A stretch of 56,959 bases of DNA from Flavobacteriales bacterium (GCA_013360395.1 JABWBQ010000013.1:1-56959); one strand, 5' to 3'; counted from the first letter of the stretch, positions 8,286-20,911 are shown. Notes: a model not told the origin generated them from the letters alone. Made by a program: numbers and translations.

Positions 8286-9796
8286 GCCTGTGGTGCGTTA
8301 AGGCCGAATCGGGATGTCAATACGTGCTCGGTGGCCTTGAAGAAGAGGCCGATCAGTTTGCTGTGCGCGGAATCGTGGACCGCTCCTTTCGCCGTCTTGT
8401 TCAATTGCTCGTTCAGCAGCACATGGTCCACATTCTTTTTGAACCACCCGCTGTCCGGCTGCCGACCCTTTACGAGCGCGGGAATGGCACCGCTGAGATT
8501 GAAGGGGGCGAAGCTGCGTTGATTGCCCGCCATCTCGTTCAGCCACTCTCCGAAGGCTGTGAGGAACTCCTTTACGTGCGTACGGTGGAAGGTGTCGCTG
8601 AAGAAGCGGCCGTCCAGCGCGGGCGCGTCCATGCTCCACGGTTGCTTGTCCTTGGCAGCCTCCAGCGCTTCGTCCACGAACTTGCGGAACAGGGCCAGTT
8701 GCGAGAGGCGCAACGCCACCATGTGCTCGGTCCCATCCTCCAGTTCGGCGAACGTGACCGCGCCGGCATCGTTGCGTATTCCGAACTCCTTGTACACCGG
8801 GTCCTGCGCCCGGCCATTGTCGCAGCGCAGTTCAGTAGCGGGGATGCTCAGGAAGTCGATCACCGCCAGCGCCGATGCCAGTTCCACGAAGTGGGCATCG
8901 TTGCGCTGCCCGCCATTGCCGGGGTCGTTCTTGTACGGTCTACCGATGTGGTCGTCGGCGATGTAGTACATGGCGTTCACCGACCCGTTGCCGGTCACGT
9001 TGTCCTTGTAATAGTGCAGCGCGGCCTTGGTCTTCGCCACGAAGTCCGCGCGTTGGATGGGGCTTTTCTCATCCGTCTCGATGTTGAAGTAGGGCATTAC
9101 CGACAAGGCCCCGATGGGCGCGTCCTGTAGGAAGCCCCGACCATCGATCCCCGTGTTGGCCATGGCACCACGGATGTTCTTCAAGATCACCGGGAACCCG
9201 GCCGCGCCGGTGCCGCCGAAGATGGAACTGATGATGAAGATCCGGTCGTCCTGCTTGAAGTTGGACGCGATCACCCTGAACTCGTCCGAATCCTTGAACT
9301 GGTTCAGAACCACGCTGCCGATGTTCGGATTGCCCACGAAACCGATGTCCATCTCCACATCCAGCAGGTCCACCTCCTGCCCATGCTTGTTCACCGACTT
9401 GCCGGAGAACAGGATGTCGGCCAAGGCCCGGCTGGGTGCGCTCAACTGATGCAGGTCGATGTACTCCTTGAACCGGGTGTTGGAGACCTGCTGCAACCCG
9501 AAGGTGAAGCTGCCCCGCGCTTGGTTCCCGGAAGGAACGATGTCATCCAGCGTGGCGATGCGCGTGCTGAAGAACCCGTTGCCGGTGCCAGCCTCCTTGG
9601 TGATGGAGCGGTAGTTCCACAGCAGGCGCTCGGTGCGCTTCAGGTCCTCGTTGCCCTTGTGCGGGTCGATGATCACGGGGACGATCTCATACTCCCGTCC
9701 GCCGACCGGCTTCACCCCGGCGGCCAACAACATGGTGAGCGAGCGCAGCACCCGGGACCCGGTGCCGCCTATGGCGAATATGAACAGACGTGGCAT
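8282..9796 (-). CDS. Tubulin/FtsZ-superfamily GTPase-like protein
   Basis: The 504-residue protein starts with a beta strand and glycine loop IGGTGSRVL (9-17), then a second strand ending in an acidic turn (IIDPHKGNEDL, 42-52), and contains FIISSIFGGTGAAGFP (187-202). The GGTGAAG segment corresponds to the tubulin signature GGGTGSG that binds GTP phosphates, and the preceding hydrophobic strand is in the right place. No membrane helices are seen. Divergent bacterial tubulin-like families are known in operons with von Willebrand and OmpA-family genes and were proposed to remodel membranes (Makarova and Koonin 2010). The ATG at 9796 follows the small membrane gene by 12 bases; the stop overlaps the actin-like gene. 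Confidence 0.8.
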   Translation of the reverse strand: MPRLFIFAIGGTGSRVLRSLTMLLAAGVKPVGGREYEIVPVIIDPHKGNEDLKRTERLLWNYRSITKEAGTGNGFFSTRIATLDDIVPSGNQARGSFTFGLQQVSNTRFKEYIDLHQLSAPSRALADILFSGKSVNKHGQEVDLLDVEMDIGFVGNPNIGSVVLNQFKDSDEFRVIASNFKQDDRIFIISSIFGGTGAAGFPVILKNIRGAMANTGIDGRGFLQDAPIGALSVMPYFNIETDEKSPIQRADFVAKTKAALHYYKDNVTGNGSVNAMYYIADDHIGRPYKNDPGNGGQRNDAHFVELASALAVIDFLSIPATELRCDNGRAQDPVYKEFGIRNDAGAVTFAELEDGTEHMVALRLSQLALFRKFVDEALEAAKDKQPWSMDAPALDGRFFSDTFHRTHVKEFLTAFGEWLNEMAGNQRSFAPFNLSGAIPALVKGRQPDSGWFKKNVDHVLLNEQLNKTAKGAVHDSAHSKLIGLFFKATEHVLTSRFGLNAPQA

Positions 9797-9808
9797 GGTC
9801 GTCAGGGA

Positions 9809-10267
9809 TCAGGGTTTCCAAAAGGTGGTTTGCCGGCAGTTGGTGCTCAATCTGCGTGGGAAAGGCAGCGTGGTAATGACCACGAACAGGATGAAACCCC
9901 ACAAGGCGTTGGAGAACCCGAAGCCAAGGCAATCGGGAACGGTCAGGTACAGGTCGGGGCAATGATCGCCCGACTGGATCGCATTAAATGGAATGGTGAA
10001 CGCGATCAGGAAGTTCACCCCGGCCACAGCCAATGCCACCAGCCACCAATGGTGCTTCTTGTTGAAGCTCGACCGGTCCCAAATGTGGTACTGGATGGCA
10101 TAGAGCAAGCCGGTCACGGCGAACATGAGCCAGCCCATGTACACGTACCACGGTGTTCCCGTGTAGCTTTCGCACAGGATGTCCCAGCCCCGCAGGTGGT
10201 CGCCCATGTCGCGGGAATAGGGGAGCAGTCCGAACCACTCGTACAGTGCGGCGAAAAGATCGGTCAT
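9809..10267 (-). CDS. Small multi-pass membrane protein, unknown function
   Basis: The 152-residue protein has three clear transmembrane helices, at about 42-64, 74-95 and 119-138, separated by Trp- and His-rich loops (HHWW at about 71-74), and a short polar tail. Two cysteines (in the loops at about 102 and 112) could form a disulfide outside the membrane. I do not recognise a family. It lies 5 bases after the von Willebrand-like lipoprotein gene and 12 bases before the tubulin-like gene, so it is almost certainly part of the same complex, possibly as its membrane anchor. Confidence 0.72.
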   Translation of the reverse strand: MTDLFAALYEWFGLLPYSRDMGDHLRGWDILCESYTGTPWYVYMGWLMFAVTGLLYAIQYHIWDRSSFNKKHHWWLVALAVAGVNFLIAFTIPFNAIQSGDHCPDLYLTVPDCLGFGFSNALWGFILFVVITTLPFPRRLSTNCRQTTFWKP

Positions 10268-10272
10268 GGTGC

Positions 10273-11736
10273 TTACTTCTTTTTCGTGATGGGGATGGCG
10301 ATGGAGGTCAAGGACCCGTTCGGGTCGGGATGGAAAGCCCCATGGACGCCCTCCATGAGGTGTTTCAGGCCGAAGGTCTTCTCCATTTGCGCAGGATCGT
10401 TGGCCATCCTTGTGTCATCCGAGGATGTGTGTTCATTCACCCATTGCGGCATGCGGGCCAACAACTCCACCCTGACGGTCTCATTCGGCTGAAGAGGGAC
10501 GGCCTCGCGTGTACTCAATTCAAGCAAATGGGTGTAGCCCTTATTGTAAAGTTGGTCATCGTGTTTGATTGCTCGGATGTCCTTGATCACATAGTAGGCG
10601 GGGTGTACTTGGTAGTTCGATGTGTCCCGCAAGTAGCTCTCGTCCTGCCAAGATCCGGACAGGTCGGTCGCTATGCTGAACCCGAATCGCTTGGTCTCCT
10701 TGTTCCACTCTGCCCCGGTGATGCCCTTGCTCACATCGCGATTGAAGGTTCCTTCCTTCCATTTCGCGTGTTGGACCGCGTACGCCGCCGCCCCATTCCC
10801 AGACTTCTTGTACAGGGCCATGTTCATGTAGCCGTTCCTGCCCTTCAACTGTTCAAGGATCCTTTTGTTCCTAACCTCCTCGATCTGTTCCCTACTCCCG
10901 ATCAGCCACACGTAATAGGGTCGCTTGTTGTCGATCGGTATTCCCGAATTGTTTCTGTCGTAGTAAATGCCATGGAACTGTGATCCGAGTTGTATCACCG
11001 CCAGTGCCAGGTCAAAGGAGTCTAACTTCTGAGCGATGTCTATCCGGATGCCCACTTGTTGCTGTTCCAGGTATTCTGTGGCATCCTTGTTCTTGCCAGG
11101 CGAGAAAACGAAGTCAGAAACCAGTACTGCCATGTTGCGATTGTTCACCCTGCCGAGCACATTGGAAAGGATTTCCTTGATATCCGTGGTGCCCCGATCA
11201 CCTCCTCTTTCCTTGAACGTGGTCGGTTCAAGCTTATTGATGAAATCCTCAATATCAGGAGGGAACTTGAGCACCTGACTATTGATGTAATTCAAGTTCA
11301 AACTGTCGCAGAACGTACTGAGCTTAACGTCCGCCAACAGGTTGTAAATGGCGGTTTCGAAGTCGGTCACTCCTTTGACATAACCATCCATGCTTGCAGA
11401 ATTCTCCACAAACACATTCACATTGAATTTCAGACTCTTTTGTGGTGCGGAAGGCCTCCATATTCTTACCGGACCATCAGATAATCGTGGTTTAGCCCTG
11501 AACCAATCATCGAGATACCTTGCTACTGCTATGGTGTCAACAACGCCCTCCGTGTTTATGAATTTGGAATATGAACCAGGGGTGGAATTGATAATTTCGA
11601 TTATTTGTACCATCTCCTTTTGATCGATTTGCCCATCCTGTGCCAATCTTGTGGCATCGTCTCGTAGACGCCCCAAATCATTTCCGCAGCCTGTGCAGAA
11701 AATGAGACTAATTGGAAGGAGGGTTTTCCAAAGCAT
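10273..11736 (-). CDS. von Willebrand A-like lipoprotein, first gene of the operon
   Basis: The 487-residue product starts with a short hydrophobic segment ending in CTGC (Cys17), a probable lipoprotein signal. A von Willebrand A-like domain follows: NVFVENSASMDGY at about 107-119 replaces the usual DxSxS by ExSxS, a Thr-Asp pair occurs in GTTDIKEIL, and VSDFVFSPG resembles the third metal-site strand. This fold usually binds a divalent metal and mediates protein-protein contact. I chose ATG 11736 because the 44 residues before it in the open frame lack a signal sequence. The gene is visibly richer in A+T than the rest of the window. It leads the operon; a 16-bp perfect palindrome lies 47 bases before the start. 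Confidence 0.75.
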   Translation of the reverse strand: MLWKTLLPISLIFCTGCGNDLGRLRDDATRLAQDGQIDQKEMVQIIEIINSTPGSYSKFINTEGVVDTIAVARYLDDWFRAKPRLSDGPVRIWRPSAPQKSLKFNVNVFVENSASMDGYVKGVTDFETAIYNLLADVKLSTFCDSLNLNYINSQVLKFPPDIEDFINKLEPTTFKERGGDRGTTDIKEILSNVLGRVNNRNMAVLVSDFVFSPGKNKDATEYLEQQQVGIRIDIAQKLDSFDLALAVIQLGSQFHGIYYDRNNSGIPIDNKRPYYVWLIGSREQIEEVRNKRILEQLKGRNGYMNMALYKKSGNGAAAYAVQHAKWKEGTFNRDVSKGITGAEWNKETKRFGFSIATDLSGSWQDESYLRDTSNYQVHPAYYVIKDIRAIKHDDQLYNKGYTHLLELSTREAVPLQPNETVRVELLARMPQWVNEHTSSDDTRMANDPAQMEKTFGLKHLMEGVHGAFHPDPNGSLTSIAIPITKKK

Positions 11737-12037
11737 AGCTTGTTTCTGGGTTAATGGGAAGAAGAGCAACATTGGTGCGTTTGGCATCCCGGGATGCCGT
11801 ACAAGGGGGGCCGAGCCTTGGGGGCAAAATAGCAATAATGCGGTTCCTAAATATTTCATGGTAATCATATCCGCCTCCAGACCGTTTGGTGATAGTGGAA
11901 CAGGGGAGACCGGCGGATAATTACACAGGTCGGACTACGGCGGCAATGCCATTGTAAGCGTAGCACCACTCCGAAGCAAAACATCTACGTGACCCAGACT
12001 AGCTTGGGTGCACAGGGTCAACCTCAATCAGGAAGCA
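11737..12037. other. Intergenic region between the mutase gene and the nine-gene operon
   Basis: No gene is supported in these 301 bases. The stretch holds the leader and probable promoter of the operon, with the palindrome at 11783-11798. It lies after the mutase stop only in map position: both genes are read leftwards and the mutase ends at 12038. I see no strong intrinsic terminator for the mutase here, so some read-through into the operon is possible. Confidence 0.6.
11783..11798. promoter_or_regulatory. Perfect 16-bp palindrome, candidate operator of the nine-gene operon
   Basis: GGCATCCCGGGATGCC is a perfect inverted repeat located 47 bases before the first gene of the operon. A weak -7-like TATTTTGC on the minus strand lies upstream at 11824-11831, which would put the palindrome just after transcription start. 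No regulator gene is in the operon. This is a sequence observation; binding of a repressor is inferred. Confidence 0.4.
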
Positions 12038-15361
<3,324 letters not shown>

Positions 15362-15476
15362 CGCCGCGAAGTTCGTGTTTGGGGCAGGCCCACGGAAGCG
15401 CGGGGAGCCGCGGCCTGATGCCGGACACCTGCGGAGGGGCGCGGGAGGGTTACCTTGCCGCCCCAACCCCGAAAAC

Positions 15477-15947
15477 ATGCGGATCGCCAAGCACTCCGTG
15501 GTCTCCTTCCACTACACCCTGAACGACCCGGACGGCGTGCTGCTGGACACCAGCGCGGGCCGTGAGGCCTTCGCGTACCTGCATGGCTCGGGCCAGATCG
15601 TGCCGGGGCTCGAAGAGCAGATGGAGGGCCGGATGAAGGGCGATGCGATGGAGGTGGTGGTGCAGCCGGAAAAGGGCTATGGCGAGCTGGACGAGAACCT
15701 GCTGCAACGGGTGCCCAAGGACCGCTTCGGGGACCAGGTGGTGGAGGCGGGCATGCAGTTCCAAACGCCCGACCACCGGGTGTGGAGCGTGGTGGAGGTG
15801 AAGGACGGGGATGTGGTGCTGAACGGGAACCATCCGCTCGCGGGGGTGACGCTGCACTTCAAGGTGGAGATCACCGATGTGCGGCAGGCCACGGCCGACG
15901 AGATCGCGCACGGGCACGTGCACGGGCCGGGTGGCCACCATCACTGA
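15477..15947 (+). CDS. FKBP-type peptidyl-prolyl isomerase, SlyD-like
   Basis: The 156-residue protein has the SlyD order: split FKBP domain (about 1-70 and 125-145) interrupted by an insert-in-flap domain (about 70-125), with [14 protein letters not shown] and EKGYGE motifs, ending in a His-rich tail ([12 protein letters not shown]). SlyD proteins speed proline isomerisation, act as cytoplasmic chaperones and bind nickel or other metals through the tail. ATG 15477 begins the family N-terminus ([15 protein letters not shown]); earlier in-frame codons are antisense to the mutase gene. It is divergent from the mutase gene, with 115 bases between them for both promoters. Confidence 0.93.
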   Translation: MRIAKHSVVSFHYTLNDPDGVLLDTSAGREAFAYLHGSGQIVPGLEEQMEGRMKGDAMEVVVQPEKGYGELDENLLQRVPKDRFGDQVVEAGMQFQTPDHRVWSVVEVKDGDVVLNGNHPLAGVTLHFKVEITDVRQATADEIAHGHVHGPGGHHH

Positions 15948-15959
15948 TCCCGGGCGGGC

Positions 15960-16268
15960 TCACTCTTCGGCGGGCACCAGCACGAAGATCTCCTCGTTGT
16001 CGCGCTTCATCAGGTAGCGCTCGCGGGCGAACTTCTCCAGCAATTGTTTGTCGCTGGTGAGCTGGTGCAGGTGCTGGCGGGTGACGCCGATCTGCTCATG
16101 GTACCAGGCCTGCTCGGCCTTCATGTGCGCCAGCTGGCGCCGCAGCTTGAAGGTGGTCCACAGGTCGTATTCGTCGAAGAAAGCGATCCAGGCGAACAGC
16201 ACCAGGACGGCCGCACCGTAGCGGTTGCGCAGCCATCCGGGGATGGAACGGGGCACTCGCAGCTTCAC
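15960..16268 (-). CDS. FtsB/DivIC-family septum formation initiator
   Basis: The 102-residue protein has one transmembrane helix (about 17-33) followed by a coiled-coil stretch (about 38-80) and an ERYLMKRDNEEIF motif typical of the FtsB/DivIC family. These bitopic proteins join FtsL and FtsQ at the division site to activate septal wall synthesis. The start is GTG at 16268; a second in-frame GTG four codons later is possible. It is convergent with the FKBP gene (12-base gap) and follows pruA upstream after about 80 bases. Confidence 0.87.
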   Translation of the reverse strand: MKLRVPRSIPGWLRNRYGAAVLVLFAWIAFFDEYDLWTTFKLRRQLAHMKAEQAWYHEQIGVTRQHLHQLTSDKQLLEKFARERYLMKRDNEEIFVLVPAEE

Positions 16269-16347
16269 ACGGCGAAGATCGCGGCGGCGCGGGGCGGCCC
16301 CCAGCCCCCGGAACGGACCGGGATCAACGATCGATCGTGCAAAAGCC

Positions 16348-17976
16348 TCACCCCATGAAGGGGTAGCGGTGGTCGGTGGGCGGCACGAAGTTCTCCTTGA
16401 TGGTGCGGGCGTTCACCCAGCGCAGCAGGTTGAGGTAGCTGCCGGCCTTGTCGTTGGTGCCGCTGCCCCGCGCGCCGCCGAAGGGTTGCTGGCCCACCAC
16501 GGCCCCGGTGGGCTTGTCGTTGATGTAGAAATTGCCCGCCGCATGGCGCAGGGTGGCCGTGGCCTCGACGATGGCCGCACGGTCGTTGCTGAACACCGCC
16601 CCGGTGAGGGCGTAAGGGCTGGTGGAATCGACCAGTTTCAGGGTCTTCGACCACTCCCGGGCGGGGTACACGTGCACGGTGAGCACCGGCCCGAAGATCT
16701 CCTCGCACATGGTGACGCTCCTGGGGTCCTTGGTGACGGCCACGGTGGGCTCGATGAACCAGCCCACGCTCTTGTCGTACTTGCCCCCGGCGATGATGCT
16801 GATGTTCTTCCGGTCCTTCCGCAGGCCGTCGATGTATGCGGCGATCTTGTCGAAGGCCTTCTCGTCGATGACGGCGTTGATGAAGTTCTTCGGGTCGCGC
16901 GGACTGCCCATGCGGAAGCTGTCGAGGTCGGCCAGGAGCTCCTTCTTCACCGCGGGCCACAGGTTGTCGGGGATGTAGGCCCGGCTGGCGGCGCTGCATT
17001 TCTGCCCCTGGAACTCGAAGGCGCCGCGGCTCAGGGCCGTGGCCACCTCCACCGGGTCGGCGCTGGGGTGCGCGATCACGAAGTCCTTGCCGCCGGTCTC
17101 GCCCACGATGCGGGGGTAGCTGCGGTAGGTGTGGATGTTGGCGCCGATGGTGGACCAGATGGTCTGGAACACGCCGGTGCTGCCGGTGAAGTGGATGCCG
17201 GCGAAGTCGGGATGACCGAAGATCACCTCCCCGGCATCCCGGCCGCTGACGTGCATGAGGTTGATGACCCCGCCGGGCAGGCCTGCGGCCCGGAAGATGT
17301 CCATGAGCACCTGGGCGCTGTACACCTGGCTGTCCGCGCACTTCCACACCACGGTGTTGCCCATCAGGGCCGGGCTGGCGGGCAGGTTGCCGGCGATGCT
17401 GGTGAAGTTGAAGGGCGTGAGGGCGAAGACGAAGCCTTCCAGGGGACGGTACTCCACGCGGTTCCACGTGCCGCCCGGGCTGTAGGGCTGGTCGCGGTAG
17501 ATCTGCTGCATGTAGTGCACGTTGAACCGCAGGAAATCGGCGAACTCGCACGCGGCGTCGATCTCGGCCTGGAACATGTTCTTGCTCTGGGCCAGCATGC
17601 TGGCGGCGTTGATGGCCGCCCGCCAGGGACCGCTCACCAGGTCGGCGGCCTTCAGGAAGATGGCCGCGCGGTCCTCCCAGCGCATCGCCTCCCAGTCCCG
17701 CTTGGCCTTCAGCGCGGCGGCGATGGCCTGCTTCACATGGCTCTTGTCGCCATGGTGGCTGTACCCCAGGATGTGCTTGTGCTGGTGCGGGGGGCGCACC
17801 GCCCGGCGGTCCTTGGTCTCCACGGGCTTCCCGCCGATCCACATGGGCAGCTCGCGCCGCTCCTTCATCATGCGGTCGTACGTGGCCAGGAGCTGCTCGC
17901 GCTCCTTGGTGCCGGGTGCGTAGGAGAGCACCGGTTCGTTGAGGGGGGCTGGGCTGTGGAAGATCGCGTCGGTCAT
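16348..17976 (-). CDS. pruA: 1-pyrroline-5-carboxylate dehydrogenase
   Basis: The 542-residue enzyme oxidises glutamate semialdehyde / P5C to glutamate with NAD+, the second step of proline breakdown. It shows the aldehyde dehydrogenase hallmarks: cofactor loop FTGSTGVF, catalytic Glu in GETGGKDF and catalytic Cys in GQKCSA, plus the length and the PFNFTSIAGNLP segment typical of the group that includes eukaryotic mitochondrial P5CDH. No proline dehydrogenase domain is fused. The ATG at 17976 is preceded by a TATCTTCG box on the minus strand (17994-18001). No putA-like partner is in the window. Confidence 0.93.
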   Translation of the reverse strand: MTDAIFHSPAPLNEPVLSYAPGTKEREQLLATYDRMMKERRELPMWIGGKPVETKDRRAVRPPHQHKHILGYSHHGDKSHVKQAIAAALKAKRDWEAMRWEDRAAIFLKAADLVSGPWRAAINAASMLAQSKNMFQAEIDAACEFADFLRFNVHYMQQIYRDQPYSPGGTWNRVEYRPLEGFVFALTPFNFTSIAGNLPASPALMGNTVVWKCADSQVYSAQVLMDIFRAAGLPGGVINLMHVSGRDAGEVIFGHPDFAGIHFTGSTGVFQTIWSTIGANIHTYRSYPRIVGETGGKDFVIAHPSADPVEVATALSRGAFEFQGQKCSAASRAYIPDNLWPAVKKELLADLDSFRMGSPRDPKNFINAVIDEKAFDKIAAYIDGLRKDRKNISIIAGGKYDKSVGWFIEPTVAVTKDPRSVTMCEEIFGPVLTVHVYPAREWSKTLKLVDSTSPYALTGAVFSNDRAAIVEATATLRHAAGNFYINDKPTGAVVGQQPFGGARGSGTNDKAGSYLNLLRWVNARTIKENFVPPTDHRYPFMG

Positions 17977-17993
17977 GGCTGTGGTCAGGGCCG

Positions 17994-18001
17994 CGAAGAT
18001 A
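17994..18001 (-). promoter_or_regulatory. Putative -7 promoter box for pruA
   Basis: The minus strand reads TATCTTCG, one base from the Bacteroidota -7 consensus TAnnTTTG, 18 bases before the pruA start. The same TAnnTTYG pattern recurs before other genes of the window. No clear -33 TTG was found, so this is tentative. Confidence 0.4.
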
Positions 18002-18088
18002 CCAGCCCCGCCACGGCCCGGGGGTGACCGGGGACAGGGCCGCGGTGCCCCCTGCTGGAAGCCGCGCCGGACGCGGTCGCCGGGACGC

Positions 18089-18724
<636 letters not shown>

Positions 18725-18734
18725 GGCGTGGTTC

Positions 18735-20312
18735 TCAGGGGTTGGGCACCGCCAGCATCGTGGCTTCGGAAGGGGCTTCCGCACCGGGGCGCTCGGGCAG
18801 GTTCATCAGTTGCAGCCGGATGTTGCGTTCGGCACAGGTGGCGGCGAAGTCGTCGATGATCTCACGCACGTCGGGGTCGAGGTCCATGGAGCGTTTGCCG
18901 TCGATCACCACGCGGGCACCCTCGGGGATGCCGGCCAAAGTTCGCTTGATCCCCGCTTTGTTCAGGAAGGTGACGTCCTCGCTGAGCTCGATGTAGATGG
19001 GCATGCCGGGTTTGTAGCGGTGCGGGTCGTAGTGGAAGGGCACCTTGTAGTTCTTCCACAGGATGTGGATGAAGGCCATGGCCAGGCCCAGGGCCACGCC
19101 GCGCAGCAGATCGTTGGTGAAGGCCATGAAGGTCACCGTGAGGATGAAGGGCAGGAACTGGGGCAACCCCTGCGCCCACATCGCCTTGAACAGGGCGGGC
19201 TTGGTGAGCTTCCAACCCACCAGCAGCAGCACGGCGGCCAAGCTGGCCAGCGGCACCATGCGCAGCAGGCCGGCGATGGTGAACACTGCCACCAGCAGCC
19301 ACAGCCCGTGCAGCATGGCCGCGAGCTTGGTGCGGCCCCCGCTCTGGATGTTGGCCGAGCTGCGCACGATCACCTGCGTGAGGGGCAGGCCGCCGAGCAG
19401 ACCGCTGACGATGTTGCCCGCCCCCTGGGCGAAGAGCTCGCGGTTGGCCGGCGTGTTGCGCTTGTGCGGGTCCAGCTTGTCGGCGGCCTCCACGCACAGC
19501 AGGGTCTCGATGCTGGCCACCACGGCGATGGTGAAGGCCACCTTCCAGAAGGCGCCCGTGCCGATGGCCTGGAACGACGGCAGGGCGTAGGATGCGGGGT
19601 CGCGCAGGTCGGGCAGCGACACGTAATGCCCGGGGCCGATGGCCAGGGCGGGGACCTGCGCGAAACCCAGGGCCATCAACAGGCCCAGCACCACCGCCAA
19701 CAGCGGGCCGGGGATGTAGCGCAGCCAGGGGTGCCCTTGGATGGCCGGCCGCTCCCAGGCGAGCATCAGCAGCAGGCAGGCCAGGGTGATCAGCACCGCG
19801 CCCCAGGCGGGGTCGCCCGCCGCATGCACCAGCTCCTGGAAGGTGTTCATCCGGTCGGGCTGGTCGAAACTCTGATCGCCCATCGGGTCCAGGTCGTCGC
19901 CCATGGCGTGGGGCAGCTGCTTGAGGATGATGATGATGCCGATGCCGGCGAGCATGCCTTTGATCACCGAACTGGGGAAGTAGTAGGCGATGACGCCGGC
20001 CCGCAGGAAGCCCAGGGCCACCTGGACCACGCCGGCCATCACCACGGCGCCCAGCAGGGCCTCGAAGCCGCCCAGCTCGGTGATGCCCGTGGCCACGATG
20101 GCGGTGAGGCCCGCCGCTGGACCGGAAACGCCCAACGGCGATCCGCTGGCGGCGCCCACGAGCAGGCCACCGACCACCCCGGCGATGATGCCGGAGACCG
20201 GAGGCGCCCCGCAGGCGACGGCGATGCCCAGGCACAACGGCAGGGCGACAAGAAAGACCACCAGCGATGCCGGCAGGTCGTTACGGACATGACGCAGGAG
20301 GGATCCTCCCAT
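18735..20312 (-). CDS. SulP-family anion transporter with STAS domain
   Basis: The 525-residue membrane protein has the SulP pattern: about a dozen hydrophobic segments (about 12-400) including [10 protein letters not shown] and [15 protein letters not shown], then a C-terminal STAS domain (about 425-500; [31 protein letters not shown]). SulP proteins move sulfate, bicarbonate or other anions. The carbonic anhydrase gene immediately downstream makes bicarbonate the likely substrate, as in linked SulP-carbonic anhydrase pairs. The ATG at 20312 precedes [20 protein letters not shown]; the 60 codons before it look untranslated. Confidence 0.92.
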   Translation of the reverse strand: MGGSLLRHVRNDLPASLVVFLVALPLCLGIAVACGAPPVSGIIAGVVGGLLVGAASGSPLGVSGPAAGLTAIVATGITELGGFEALLGAVVMAGVVQVALGFLRAGVIAYYFPSSVIKGMLAGIGIIIILKQLPHAMGDDLDPMGDQSFDQPDRMNTFQELVHAAGDPAWGAVLITLACLLLMLAWERPAIQGHPWLRYIPGPLLAVVLGLLMALGFAQVPALAIGPGHYVSLPDLRDPASYALPSFQAIGTGAFWKVAFTIAVVASIETLLCVEAADKLDPHKRNTPANRELFAQGAGNIVSGLLGGLPLTQVIVRSSANIQSGGRTKLAAMLHGLWLLVAVFTIAGLLRMVPLASLAAVLLLVGWKLTKPALFKAMWAQGLPQFLPFILTVTFMAFTNDLLRGVALGLAMAFIHILWKNYKVPFHYDPHRYKPGMPIYIELSEDVTFLNKAGIKRTLAGIPEGARVVIDGKRSMDLDPDVREIIDDFAATCAERNIRLQLMNLPERPGAEAPSEATMLAVPNP

Positions 20313-20395
20313 GGAAGAAACAGTTTTGGGGTCGAACAGGGAACAAGAACACCGGTCCCGCCAAGGGCGGGTGTGGCGCCCGTGGCGCCGAAGGC

Positions 20396-20698
20396 TCAGC
20401 CCTGTTCGGGCGGTGGCACGTGGATGCGCCGGATGCCATCCGCAAGGCGGCCCGCATCGTGGCGGCCCAGCCGGGCCACCAGGCGCCCACACGGGTGGAC
20501 GGCCGCACGGCTGGTGGGCAGGGCCACCGCCCCGGCATGGCCCACCTCCTCCTCGGCGGCGGGCAACTGCCCACTGTCCATGTGCATGGCGGCCAGCAGC
20601 CTGTCCGCCGCCTGGATCGATGCCGGCAGGGCCACCAACGCCACCGCCATCAGGAGCGGTACTGCGGTGCGGAGGATCGTGCGGAGCATGCCGTGCAT
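20396..20698 (-). CDS. Small putative secreted protein, unknown function
   Basis: The 100-residue product has a convincing signal peptide (basic MHGMLRTILR, hydrophobic core about 13-27, then an Ala-X-Ala type end at ASIQA). The mature part of about 65 residues is His- and Ala-rich with no recognised domain. It precedes the SulP gene by about 80 bases on the same strand, and a TACCTTTG box lies at 20710-20717. That box is so close that the second ATG, at 20689, may be the true start. It may be the first gene of the SulP-carbonic anhydrase transcript. Confidence 0.5.
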   Translation of the reverse strand: MHGMLRTILRTAVPLLMAVALVALPASIQAADRLLAAMHMDSGQLPAAEEEVGHAGAVALPTSRAAVHPCGRLVARLGRHDAGRLADGIRRIHVPPPEQG

Positions 20699-20709
20699 CG
20701 GGTGGGCTG

Positions 20710-20717
20710 CAAAGGTA
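20710..20717 (-). promoter_or_regulatory. Putative -7 promoter box for the SulP-carbonic anhydrase group
   Basis: The minus strand reads TACCTTTG, a full match to TAnnTTTG, 11 bases before the ATG at 20698 and 20 before that at 20689. It probably drives the small secreted gene, SulP and carbonic anhydrase together. Confidence 0.45.
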
Positions 20718-20911
20718 GAGGCTATCTCAACAACACCTGTCGATGTACCCTTTGGGCTGCGTGAGGGTCTTTCGCGCCCATGTTCCTTGTGAAAAGTCTT
20801 ACAGAGCTACCGGCCATGCCCGGTCCTCGCGCCTCGCACGAACGCGAAATACCGCTCGCTCGTTTCCAAAAGCATTATTGAGAAAGACTCTGGCGACCCG
20901 GATCGGGCGGC

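Noticed and set aside
377-11736. Calling the operon a canonical Zorya system
   Set aside because: ZorA-like and ZorB-like genes are present, but no ZorC, helicase-type ZorD or HNH-type ZorE is seen and the tubulin/actin genes are not part of known Zorya types.
1-12037. Prophage or plasmid segment (tubulin-like PhuZ/TubZ)
   Set aside because: No capsid, terminase, tail, integrase or replication gene is present, and the tubulin-like protein sits in an envelope-gene operon.
16225-18027. 600-codon plus-strand ORF opposite pruA
   Set aside because: His/Gly/Val-rich antisense shadow typical of GC-rich genes; pruA on the other strand has all catalytic motifs.
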